A stretch of DNA of 6,874 bases, taken from Syntrophus sp034006265 (GTDB lineage Bacteria > Desulfobacterota > Syntrophia > Syntrophales > Syntrophaceae). Each line of letters begins with the position of its first letter. The first letter of the stretch is position 1. This document shows positions 1 through 6,341 of the stretch, piece by piece. Where the stretch lies: assembly GCA_034006265.1 (NCBI GenBank), contig JAVETB010000117.1:1-6874 (forward strand), in the 5' to 3' direction. Made by a program: the position numbers and the translations under genes. The notes beneath the pieces are model-generated. The model saw only the letters and a program-made list of their open reading frames with translations. It had not been told where the DNA came from and did no database searches.

Positions 1-222
1 CTTCGCGACACGTTCGAGCACCTGATGGATGGCTCCAAGTCATCCATCCTGCTCAAATACGGCGTCCGGCTTGCCGTTACCGCCGTTCTTCTCTATTTCA
101 TCATTGCCTATCGCATAGCGGACGTTATGGGCCTGCTCCTGGGTCTTTCCATCGTCATCATCAACATCGTTTTCACCGTCATCGTGACGTTTCATAAAAA
201 AAATTTTGAGGAGGTTCGTTAA
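1..222 (+). CDS. atpI: ATP synthase protein I-like membrane protein, 3' part
   Basis: This frame is open from the first base, so the gene begins outside the window and only the last 73 codons are seen. The visible part has two hydrophobic segments, roughly residues 20-41 and 43-65, followed by a short basic and acidic tail (HKKNFEEVR). A small polytopic protein directly upstream of atpB, with only 3 nt between stop and start, is typical of AtpI, an accessory protein implicated in assembly of the c-ring or ion uptake for the F-type ATP synthase in the inner membrane. The call rests on position and hydrophobicity more than on a diagnostic motif. The last codons contain the atpB ribosome binding site (GAGGAGG, 208-214), which suggests translational coupling. 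Confidence 0.75.
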   Translation, partial: LRDTFEHLMDGSKSSILLKYGVRLAVTAVLLYFIIAYRIADVMGLLLGLSIVIINIVFTVIVTFHKKNFEEVR

Positions 223-225
223 ACA

Positions 226-879
226 ATGCATGCTCTTTCGTTTTTTCAAAACCCCTTTTTCCCGGATCACGTAACCTACACGTGGTTTGTCATGGCCTTG
301 CTCGTCCTGGGCGGCTTGCTGGTCAGGGGCGGGATGGAACTGTATCCGGGTAAATTGCAGAATTTCATGGAAGTCGTCATTGGCGGGCTTGATTCATTAG
401 TTACGGACACCATGGGGCATGAAGGAAGGAATTTTTTCCCCCTCATCGCCACCATCGCACTCTTCATTCTCGTATCAAACCTCCTCGGCCTTGTCCCCGG
501 CTTCGGCTGTCCCACGGCGAATCTGAACACTAATGCAGCCATGGCCATCGTGGTTTTTATCCTGACTCACGTTATGGGGGTCAAGGTTCACGGCGGCAAA
601 TACATCAAACAGTTCATGGGGCCCGTATGGTGGCTGACTCCCCTCATCCTCCCCATTGAAATCGTCAGCCATCTCGTCCGTCCCGTGTCTCTCTCAATCC
701 GACTTTTCGGCAATATGGAGGGTGGTCACATTGTCATCGCCGTGTTGCTCATCCTGGCTCCCTTTCTTGTTCCCGTACCAATTCTCATTCTGAAACTCCT
801 CATCTGCTTCATCCAGACCCTGGTCTTTACGCTGCTGGCCATGATGTATATCGGCGGCGCCATGGAGGAAGCTCATTAA
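226..879 (+). CDS. atpB: F-type ATP synthase subunit a (F0 sector)
   Basis: This 217-residue polytopic protein forms the ion half-channels next to the rotating c-ring in the inner membrane. The family signature SLSIRLFGNMEGGH at residues 155-168 contains the essential arginine, R159, equivalent to E. coli aR210. Q197 in FIQTLVF matches the conserved Q252. Hydrophobic segments lie near 18-35, 72-92, 103-122, 132-151, 168-187 and 188-212. The length is at the short end for bacterial subunit a. The start is supported by GAGGAGG at 208-214, 11 nt upstream. By hand alignment, E. coli E219 is replaced by H168 and H245 by K190, so the usual Glu/His pair of the ion path is changed. The gene follows atpI and is the last gene before a strong terminator; subunit c (atpE), usually next, is absent here. 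Confidence 0.96.
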   Translation: MHALSFFQNPFFPDHVTYTWFVMALLVLGGLLVRGGMELYPGKLQNFMEVVIGGLDSLVTDTMGHEGRNFFPLIATIALFILVSNLLGLVPGFGCPTANLNTNAAMAIVVFILTHVMGVKVHGGKYIKQFMGPVWWLTPLILPIEIVSHLVRPVSLSIRLFGNMEGGHIVIAVLLILAPFLVPVPILILKLLICFIQTLVFTLLAMMYIGGAMEEAH

Positions 880-901
880 TTTCAAGGCTCTTTAAAATTT
901 C

Positions 902-945
902 AAAAGCCACGTCCTTTACGTGAAGGGCGTGGCTTTTGTTTTTTT
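902..945. terminator. Strong hairpin terminator, probably bidirectional
   Basis: A 15-bp stem pairs 902-916 with 923-937 around the loop TACGTG (917-922). Its only non-Watson-Crick pair is T912-G927. On the plus strand it is followed by G and seven T (939-945), a classic Rho-independent terminator for atpB. On the minus strand the complement of 893-905 is T/A-rich, with T tracts, so it can also end engB transcription. It lies between two convergent genes, 22 nt after atpB and 21 nt after engB. Confidence 0.93.
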
Positions 946-966
946 CATGCTGATTCGATTCCGGAA

Positions 967-1542
967 TTACGCCGGCCTCTGAATGGCCTCCCAGACAGCG
1001 TCCCTCCCCAGGCCGGTCTTCGCAGAAAAAAGAATCGGCACATCGTCAAGATTCAGAAGCTCCTTAACGGACCGCTGCCTTTGTTTGCTTTCCCCCCGGG
1101 AAAGCTTGTCCATTTTTGTCAGGACAAAGAGCGTCCTTCGACCGTAAAAATCCAGCCATGCCTTCAATGCAAGATCCTCAGCGGACGGATCTCTGCGGAT
1201 GTCGAGGATCAAAACAACAAGCTTCAGACAATCCCGCTCCCGCAGATAGGTTTCAACCATCGGGCCCCATTCTCTTTTGACCGCTTCGGGCACCCTGGCA
1301 AAGCCGTATCCAGGAAGATCGACAAAAAGCAGCTCGCCGTTGATGTTGAAAAAATTGATCAACTGCGTCCGGCCCGGCGTGTTGCTGGTCCGGGCCAGTC
1401 GTTTTCTCTGGACGAGGGCATTGATCAACGAGGATTTGCCAACGTTCGACCGGCCGGCGAACGCCACTTCAGGAAGACTTTCCCGGGGATAGCCCGAAGG
1501 TGATGTCGCACTCTTTATAAATTCTACAGTCACAATTTTCAT
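967..1542 (-). CDS. engB: Ribosome biogenesis GTP-binding protein EngB (YsxC/YihA)
   Basis: This 191-residue TRAFAC-class GTPase of the EngB family is involved in late assembly of the large ribosomal subunit in the cytoplasm. All nucleotide-binding motifs are present in order: G1 GRSNVGKSS (30-38), the G2 region NTPGRTQ (54-60), G3 DLPGYG (75-80), G4 TKMDK (142-146) and G5 SAK (173-175). The length is normal for the family. The start codon overlaps the stop of the upstream regulator by 4 nt (ATGA, 1539-1542), so the two are likely translationally coupled. A GAGGAAA sequence lies about 11 nt before the start, inside the upstream gene. The gene ends 21 nt before the shared terminator. No oddity is seen in the protein. 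Confidence 0.97.
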   Translation of the reverse strand: MKIVTVEFIKSATSPSGYPRESLPEVAFAGRSNVGKSSLINALVQRKRLARTSNTPGRTQLINFFNINGELLFVDLPGYGFARVPEAVKREWGPMVETYLRERDCLKLVVLILDIRRDPSAEDLALKAWLDFYGRRTLFVLTKMDKLSRGESKQRQRSVKELLNLDDVPILFSAKTGLGRDAVWEAIQRPA

Positions 1543-2978
1543 GAGCCGGCTTTTTCCTCGACGGCAAGCCTCTCCTCTTCAAGGCTTCTGTCAAAACCGT
1601 CACGTTCAAAGGAAATACCGTATTTTTCCAGCTTGCGTTCAAGAGTGGGACGCGATATTCCCAGAATGTCGCAAAGTTCCCCCTTGTTTTTTCCTCTCTC
1701 ACGCTGCAGGATTTTCCGAATATGCTGCTCTTCCACATCATCCAGGGTCAGCAGTTCGCGCGACGTTCCACCCGCTTCGAGCCGGAAGGCCTGCTCCGAT
1801 CCGGACAGGTCCGTCTTTTCGAAAAGTTCCGGAAAGTCGCCTTTCTCCAGAATCCTGCCTTTGGCCATCACGCCGGCGCGAACGAGCAGGTTCTCCAGCT
1901 CACGGACATTTCCGGGCCAGTCATGGCAAAGAAACGCCTCCATCACGTCGTCGGACACCCCCAGGATCCTTCGGCCGATGTCCCGGTTAACCTTGGCCAG
2001 AAGATATTGAACCAGACGCGGAATATCCTCCGGCCGCTCCCTCAGAGGGGGCATTTTAATGGAGACGATATTCAGCCGGTAAAAAAGATCCGGGCGGAAT
2101 TTCCCCTCCCGGACCAGCGTTCGAAGATTTTTGTTCGTCGCCGCTATGACCCGGGCATGGACATGCACTTTATCCTTGCCTCCCACCCGCTCAAACTCCA
2201 TTTCCTGGAGCACCCGGAGCAGCTTGGCCTGGAGATTGACGGACATTTCACTGATTTCATCGAGAAAGAGCGTCCCATAACGAGCCAGCTCGAACTTTCC
2301 CAGCTGCCGGTTGAAGGCGCTTGTGAACGATCCTTTTTCGTGGCCGAACAGTTCCGATTCCAGAAGCGTCTCCACAATGGCGGAACAGTTTACGGCAATG
2401 AAGGGCTCATTGGGTGAGGTATGGCTGTGAATGACTTTGGCAACAAGCTCCTTTCCCGTACCGCTCTCGCCTTCAATCAGGACGGTCGTCCGGCTCTGGG
2501 AGATGACTCCGACCATCTTGAAGATTTCCCTCATGCCCTTCCCGGTGCCGATGATGTCCCCCTTCCTGAATTCCAGGGTGGATTCCCTGGGGAACCTGTC
2601 CGTCCTCCTGTCCAGATCCAGGGTGCTCATCACTTTTCTCACCGACGCAGACAGCTCGCTCATATCCTCGGATTTATGGATGTAATCAAAGGCGCCGATT
2701 TTCATGACCCGAACGATGCTTTCCATCTCCGGACAGGACATCATCGCAATCACTTTGATCCGTTCATTTTCCTCCAGCAGCTCCTCCAGAATCGTCAGTC
2801 CGTCTACATCGGAGAGGGCCAGATCCATAATGACCAGCTCCGGTGCCTTCTGAACGCAGAGATTAAGCCCCTCCGTTCCTGTGGAGGCCGTATACGTCTC
2901 ATATCCCTCCTTTGCCAGGAAGTGCCTGACCCTTTCCAGGGCTGAAAGATCCCCGTCAATCACCAGAATTCTGGACAT
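1539..2978 (-). CDS. NtrC-family regulator: receiver, AAA+ sigma-54 domain, Fis-type HTH
   Basis: This 479-residue protein has the three-domain layout of bacterial enhancer-binding proteins. The receiver domain (about 3-118) has acidic D8, phosphoacceptor D52 and K102. However, the second acidic pocket residue is G9 and the usual Thr/Ser position is M80, so phosphorylation control may be weak or absent. The AAA+ domain (about 143-370) has Walker A GESGTGKE (170-177), Walker B GTLFLDEI (235-242), the arginine-finger region FRPDLFYRL (294-302) and WPGNVRELENL (354-364). The sigma-54 contact loop reads GSFTSA (216-221) instead of GAFTGA, keeping the central Thr. A Fis-type helix-turn-helix spans about 412-453, followed by a charged tail of about 25 residues. 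No histidine kinase is adjacent. It lies 70 nt after the peroxiredoxin gene and overlaps engB. The start has only a weak purine-rich site (TAAGAGA) before it. The target genes are unknown. Confidence 0.93.
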   Translation of the reverse strand: MSRILVIDGDLSALERVRHFLAKEGYETYTASTGTEGLNLCVQKAPELVIMDLALSDVDGLTILEELLEENERIKVIAMMSCPEMESIVRVMKIGAFDYIHKSEDMSELSASVRKVMSTLDLDRRTDRFPRESTLEFRKGDIIGTGKGMREIFKMVGVISQSRTTVLIEGESGTGKELVAKVIHSHTSPNEPFIAVNCSAIVETLLESELFGHEKGSFTSAFNRQLGKFELARYGTLFLDEISEMSVNLQAKLLRVLQEMEFERVGGKDKVHVHARVIAATNKNLRTLVREGKFRPDLFYRLNIVSIKMPPLRERPEDIPRLVQYLLAKVNRDIGRRILGVSDDVMEAFLCHDWPGNVRELENLLVRAGVMAKGRILEKGDFPELFEKTDLSGSEQAFRLEAGGTSRELLTLDDVEEQHIRKILQRERGKNKGELCDILGISRPTLERKLEKYGISFERDGFDRSLEEERLAVEEKAGS

Positions 2979-3048
2979 GTCTCTTACGTCTCTGTATGAA
3001 ATTCAAGCGAACGCCCTTTCATCATCATGACCCAAAGCGGCCTTTCGC

Positions 3049-3678
3049 TTATTTTAATTCCCCTGCAGGCTGCTTCTGCAGTTTTTCCAGTTCCCGAACC
3101 AGGACTTCCAGAGGCGGCCGCTGATTGATGTCCTTGACATGGATGAATCGGATGATGCCCTGCTTATCGATGATAAACACGGCCCGTTCAGCGATCCCTT
3201 CGGAACGTAGGATCCCGAACCTGGATGCGACTTCGCCATGGGGATAGAAATCTGAAAGAACGGGGAACCACAACTGCCCCATCTGGTTCGTCCAGGAGTA
3301 AAGCGTCGGAATATTGTCCACCGAGATTCCGAGCAGGACTGCATCATTGCTGTCGAAAATTTCCTTGACGATATTGTAGCCCGGCCACTGATCGGAACAG
3401 ACGGGGGTCCAGGCGGCGGGGATGAAGGAAAGCATCACGTTCTTTTTTCCCCGGTAATCGCTGAGCGTAACGAGTTCCCCGGAAAGGGACTTCAGAGTGA
3501 AATCCGGAGCCGGATCGCCCACTTTCACCTTGAGCACGCTGTCGACGGGTTTCATGCTTCCCGTATCATAGACATTGTCCTTGAAAGCGTCCGACAGGCA
3601 GTAGGCTGCCGGGCCGGGCAGGAGAAACAGGGCTGCGGCCATAAAGAACGCTGCAACACTCCTGAAATATTTCGCCAT
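3049..3678 (-). CDS. Exported AhpC/TSA-family peroxiredoxin, 1-Cys type
   Basis: This 209-residue thioredoxin-fold protein is predicted to reduce peroxides outside the cytoplasm. Residues 1-26 form a Sec-type signal peptide with a hydrophobic core (FFMAAALFLLPGPAA). The mature part has the AhpC/TSA opening VGDPAPDFTLKSLSG (53-67) and the peroxidatic motif P87-x-x-x-T91-x-x-C94 (PAAWTPVC). R165 in ERAVFIID fits the conserved active-site Arg. Apart from C27 at the signal peptide junction there is no other cysteine, so an intramolecular resolving Cys is absent and an outside thiol donor is needed. AYC is not a good lipobox because Tyr sits at -1. A strong GAGAGGTGA site lies about 4 nt before the start. 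The gene follows the CPHC protein gene by 13 nt, suggesting a shared mRNA and function. The true substrate is inferred, not shown. Confidence 0.88.
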   Translation of the reverse strand: MAKYFRSVAAFFMAAALFLLPGPAAYCLSDAFKDNVYDTGSMKPVDSVLKVKVGDPAPDFTLKSLSGELVTLSDYRGKKNVMLSFIPAAWTPVCSDQWPGYNIVKEIFDSNDAVLLGISVDNIPTLYSWTNQMGQLWFPVLSDFYPHGEVASRFGILRSEGIAERAVFIIDKQGIIRFIHVKDINQRPPLEVLVRELEKLQKQPAGELK

Positions 3679-3691
3679 GATTCACCTCTCA

Positions 3692-4282
3692 TTAAATACC
3701 GGTCAGTTTGATTACCAGATTCAAAAACGATTCAGCATCGCCGAAAGCCCCCAGTTTTGAATAGACAATCCGATAGGAACCGTTCGGATAATTCCGGAGC
3801 ACAATAAAATAAGGGGTTCTGACCTCTCCGAATTTTTTGTGCAGGATAAAGTCCCCATCGTCAAACAGGGGGAAAGGAACCTGGTATTTTTTTCTGAACG
3901 TGTCCACCTCATAGGCATTGTTACCCGCGCCGATCCCTATGATCTTGACTTTGCCCCGCAGGGAAGCCGTCTTCTCAATTTTTTGATAAAGCGCGTTCAC
4001 CGTGGGTGCTTCCGCCTGGCAATGGGGGCAGTACATGCTGAAAATTTCAAGAATAACGACGTCTGCCTTAATCCGCGTAACTTTGAATGTTCCCTTTCCC
4101 ATGAAAGGCAGGCCGCGGGAAAGGCCAAGATAATTTCTAGCCGCTGTATCCTGGGGCACGGCCAGTTCAAAATCGGGCAATGTCCCTCCAGCCTGGGGGG
4201 GAGAAACCGCACAGGCATTTTCCACCATAACGGCCAGCACAGCGGCCATCACCAACGCACAGATCGCCGAGAAACGGTTCAT
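3692..4282 (-). CDS. Exported thioredoxin-fold (TlpA/redoxin-like) CPHC protein
   Basis: This 196-residue protein starts at the ATG at 4282 and not at 4336, because only the inner start has a good ribosome binding site and a clean signal peptide (residues 1-25, cleavage likely after ACA). The mature protein has the redox motif MYCPHCQAEAP with C85 and C88 on a thioredoxin fold (about 70-180). P157 in RTPYFIV is a candidate cis-Pro facing the active site. CPHC is also the active-site motif of DsbA, but the surrounding sequence and length look more like TlpA/AhpC-type redoxins. It probably carries electrons or thiols in the periplasm and could reduce the peroxiredoxin encoded 13 nt downstream. 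No DsbD-like membrane reductant is in the window. The exact partner and direction of redox flow are unknown. Confidence 0.87.
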   Translation of the reverse strand: MNRFSAICALVMAAVLAVMVENACAVSPPQAGGTLPDFELAVPQDTAARNYLGLSRGLPFMGKGTFKVTRIKADVVILEIFSMYCPHCQAEAPTVNALYQKIEKTASLRGKVKIIGIGAGNNAYEVDTFRKKYQVPFPLFDDGDFILHKKFGEVRTPYFIVLRNYPNGSYRIVYSKLGAFGDAESFLNLVIKLTGI

Positions 4283-4288
4283 AAGCTT

Positions 4289-4296
4289 ACCTCCTT
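4289..4296 (-). promoter_or_regulatory. Ribosome binding site deciding the CPHC protein start
   Basis: On the minus strand this reads AAGGAGGT, near-perfectly complementary to the 16S rRNA 3' end, 6 nt before the ATG at 4282. The in-frame ATG at 4336 has no comparable site and would put 18 extra residues before the signal peptide. Confidence 0.88.
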
Positions 4297-4350
4297 TACA
4301 AAACAGAATTAAAGCCGCTTTACCACCATGACACAAAACTATCGCAATCC

Positions 4351-4379
4351 AATATAGGTTAAGGGTTTTAATGTGTCAA
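4351..4379 (-). promoter_or_regulatory. Sigma-70-type promoter for the redoxin genes
   Basis: The minus strand shows a perfect -35 box TTGACA (4379-4374), a 17-bp spacer and the -10 box TATATT (4356-4351), one base from consensus. Transcription would start near 4344 and leave a leader of about 60 nt before the start at 4282. The internal alternative start at 4336 would lie almost at the transcript's 5' end, another reason to reject it. The promoter could also serve the regulator and engB by read-through, since I see no convincing terminator between them. No clear operator or riboswitch fold is seen. Confidence 0.82.
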
Positions 4380-4485
4380 TGACAATGGTTGTATCATTCA
4401 GGCCGCATCCGAAGCAAAATCTTCTGTAACTATTCAGCACTTTGTTTATATGAAAACGATCTTCCTTTTTTGTTGTATTCAGAGA

Positions 4486-4498
4486 TGGTCGGGATAAA
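4486..4498 (+). repeat. IS end-like 13-mer, copy 1
   Basis: TGGTCGGGATAAA reads inward to the transposase fragment and is the probable terminal repeat of the IS3-family element. It matches copy 2 at 6861-6873 at 12 of 13 positions, in the same orientation. Confidence 0.6.
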
Positions 4499-4548
4499 TT
4501 GGACAGGTAACAGGGATTTATAAGTGGGAAACTGCTCCTGGTTGAGTT

Positions 4549-5015
4549 TCATGCCGCAGCCTGTTTCTGCGGTAGAGAATCAAAGTAAACCATAGCTGGA
4601 GTCTTCCTGTCAAAGTTCTGGTGCCATCTCTTTTCATTACAGAACGTAAAATAGGCGGTCAATCCCCTCTTGGTCTCTGCCATAGAATTGTAAGCCTTTA
4701 GGTAAATATCCTCGTACTTGACGCTTCTCCATAGCCGTTCGATGAAGACATTATCCATCCAGCGGCCTTTACCGTCCATGCTGATCGTAATCCCCCTGGA
4801 TTTAAGGGCATATGTAAATGTTTCGGCAGTGAACTGGCTGCCCTGGTCCGTATTGAAGATTTCAGGACAGCCGTATTTGGCGATGGCTTCTTCCAAAGCG
4901 TCCACGCAGAAAGCACTGTCCAGAGTATTGGAAAGGCGCCAGGACAGAACCATCCGACTGGCCCAGTCCATAATGGCCACAAGATAACAGAATCCCTTTG
5001 CCATGGGAATATACG
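4549..5015 (-). pseudogene. IS3-family transposase OrfB, C-terminal part
   Basis: About 155 residues of an rve-type integrase/transposase catalytic domain remain, beginning within the typical TYIPMAKGF region. Counting from the Met at 5004, the second catalytic Asp is D53 (NTDQGSQFT) and the catalytic Glu is E89 (DNVFIERLWRSVKYED). There are 35 residues between them, the DD(35)E spacing of IS3 elements. The first catalytic Asp, normally two residues before TYIP in DITYIP, and the whole N-terminal half are absent from the reading frame. The 5' boundary coincides with the 3' end of the group II intron. Even if the intron splices out, the visible upstream bases do not restore the usual DIT motif, so this copy is probably inactive. 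Confidence 0.88.
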
Positions 5016-5018
5016 GTT

Positions 5019-5051
5019 GAGTAGACCGGGGACTTTCACCCCCAGCCCCTC
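5019..5051 (-). ncRNA. Group II intron domain VI with branch-point adenosine
   Basis: A stem pairs 5051-5049 and 5048-5040 with 5019-5021 and 5023-5031 around a GTGAAAGT loop. A5022 is left unpaired. It is the seventh base from the proposed 3' splice site, the expected position for the lariat branch point. Several G-U pairs make the stem weaker than domain V. Confidence 0.82.
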
Positions 5052-5054
5052 CGA

Positions 5055-5088
5055 GAACCGGACGTGAACCTCTCAGCTCATCCGGCTC
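5055..5088 (-). ncRNA. Group II intron domain V (catalytic hairpin)
   Basis: This 34-nt element has the standard form. An 8-bp lower stem pairs GAGCCGGA with TCCGGTTC (one G-U pair), containing the catalytic AGC triad. A 2-nt CG bulge sits on the 3' side. The upper stem is closed by a GAGA (GNRA) tetraloop. The length and bulge position match the family exactly. Confidence 0.93.
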
Positions 5089-5102
5089 CTACCACTCAAG
5101 CC

Positions 5103-6341
5103 TTATGGCATGCATCCAAGCTCCCAGTGGATGAAAAGCCTTTGATTTCCCTGGGCGAGTTGCCGCAAATAACACCGCGCCTGCCTTTTGTGATAGGCAA
5201 AGCGTTTGTATTTACGTCGGACCCAACGAATCAGATAGCCGTTGATGTTCCGCCAAATCCAATGCATTTCGGATGGATAGAATCGACCGTAATAAGCAAA
5301 CCAACCACGGATCTTCGCATTGAACATGTTTGCCAAATCATCGAGTGTTTTGTCGTTCTTCAGCTGAATATGCCAGCTGCGGATTTCCTGGTTGATGGCT
5401 TTCCTGGATGATCGGCTGATTGCTGGAAGAAAATTCGGATGGATACCATGACTTTCGGATAAGCACCGTCGTGGGCGAAACGTGTAGCCCAGAAAGTCGA
5501 AGCTGATCACGTCATGCTCCTCGGAGCGATTCCTATCCTTACAGTACACTATCCGGGATTTTTCCGGATGGATTTCAAGCCCGCATTCCTTAAAGCGTTG
5601 AGCTATCCGTGCCATTACCCATTCGGCCTGTCGTCTGCTCTTACAATGGAGTAACCCATCATCTGCATAGCGGCAAAATGGTATATGTGGCATTTTTCGC
5701 CGGACCCAGGCATCAAAGGCGTAATGCATAAACAGATTTGCCAAAATCGGACTGATCACTCCGCCCTGAGGGGTGCCCATATCCCGCTGAATGAGTGTGC
5801 CATCGCTTTGCTGCAATGGCACTTTCAACCATCGTTCCACATAAAGCAACACCCATCGGCTCTTGCAATGATGGCGCAGTGCTCTCATCAAGAGTTCATG
5901 GTCAATATTATCGAACAGTCCCTTGATGTCGAACTCAACAATCCAATCGTACCGCCAGCAACGCTGACGGGTTGTGGCTACAGCGTCATGCGCCGACTTT
6001 CCAGGTCGGTACCCAAAGGAGTTTTCATCAAATATGGGATCGAGGATCGGTTCCAGCACCTTCTTCACCACAGCCTGTGCGATTCGATCCGAAACAGTTG
6101 GTACACCAAGTATCCGCGTTCCTCCTGTTTTCTTGGGGATCGGTACGGCCTTGACCGGTGGGGGAAAGTAACTCCCCGATGACATTCGATTCCATACACG
6201 ATACAGATTATCCTTCAGATTAACCTCGAACGCCTCTATCGATTCCTTGTCTACCCCTGCTGCACCTCCTCTGGCTTTTACATCCCGGTAGGCTTCCCAT
6301 ACCAGGTGTTTGGAGATGTCAAATGACTTTGCTGATTTCAC
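5103..6341 (-). CDS. ltrA: Group II intron-encoded reverse transcriptase/maturase
   Basis: This 412-residue protein assists intron splicing and copies the intron into new DNA sites by target-primed reverse transcription. The RT domain (about 15-290) has GAAGVD (26-31), catalytic D138 in FDIKGLFDNIDH, TPQGGVISPILANLF (190-204), the catalytic YADD (225-228) and FDFLGYTF (281-288). The maturase (X) region follows (about 300-395), including IRGWFAYYGRF (344-354). There is no room for the C-terminal HNH endonuclease seen in LtrA of Lactococcus, so priming probably uses nicks or replication forks. The start is GTG at 6341, chosen because AGGAGGA (6352-6346) lies 4 nt before it. The gene is intact, without frameshift or stop, and occupies intron domain IV. 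Confidence 0.95.
   Translation of the reverse strand: MKSAKSFDISKHLVWEAYRDVKARGGAAGVDKESIEAFEVNLKDNLYRVWNRMSSGSYFPPPVKAVPIPKKTGGTRILGVPTVSDRIAQAVVKKVLEPILDPIFDENSFGYRPGKSAHDAVATTRQRCWRYDWIVEFDIKGLFDNIDHELLMRALRHHCKSRWVLLYVERWLKVPLQQSDGTLIQRDMGTPQGGVISPILANLFMHYAFDAWVRRKMPHIPFCRYADDGLLHCKSRRQAEWVMARIAQRFKECGLEIHPEKSRIVYCKDRNRSEEHDVISFDFLGYTFRPRRCLSESHGIHPNFLPAISRSSRKAINQEIRSWHIQLKNDKTLDDLANMFNAKIRGWFAYYGRFYPSEMHWIWRNINGYLIRWVRRKYKRFAYHKRQARCYLRQLAQGNQRLFIHWELGCMP

Larger units (their letters stand above)
4486..5015 (-). mobile_element. IS3-family insertion sequence, right-hand part only
   Basis: This is the 3' portion of an IS3-family element, cut at 5015 by the group II intron. Its outer end is placed at 4486 because TGGTCGGGATAAA there has a TG start and sits 63 bp beyond the transposase stop, a spacing usual for IS3 right ends. 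A near-identical sequence recurs at 6861-6873. The end assignment is an inference because the opposite inverted repeat is not in the window. A 6-bp stem (4554-4559 with 4567-4572) overlaps the end of the transposase gene. The 106 bp between this end and the redoxin promoter hold nothing I recognise. Confidence 0.65.

Noticed and set aside
1722..2417. Long plus-strand open frame (231 codons) opposite the regulator gene
   Set aside because: It lies entirely antisense to the AAA+ domain, has no recognisable domain or good start signal, and is explained by the codon bias of the opposite strand.
3031..3050. Small hairpin between the peroxiredoxin and regulator genes as a terminator
   Set aside because: The stem is only 5 bp and no T tract follows it on the minus strand.
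3598..3612. Possible lipoprotein lipobox (AAYC) in the peroxiredoxin
   Set aside because: Tyr directly before Cys is not accepted by signal peptidase II; an ordinary signal peptide fits better.
4283..4336. Longer start for the CPHC protein at 4336
   Set aside because: It lacks a ribosome binding site, would add residues before a clean signal peptide, and lies almost at the predicted transcription start.
5685..6182. Plus-strand open frame (165 codons) opposite the reverse transcriptase
   Set aside because: It is antisense to conserved RT motifs, including YADD, and shows no family features.
5103..6341. Retron, diversity-generating or defence-type reverse transcriptase
   Set aside because: The maturase region, domains V and VI directly downstream and the GTGTG 5' end identify a group II intron; no template/variable repeats or msr/msd-like region were seen.
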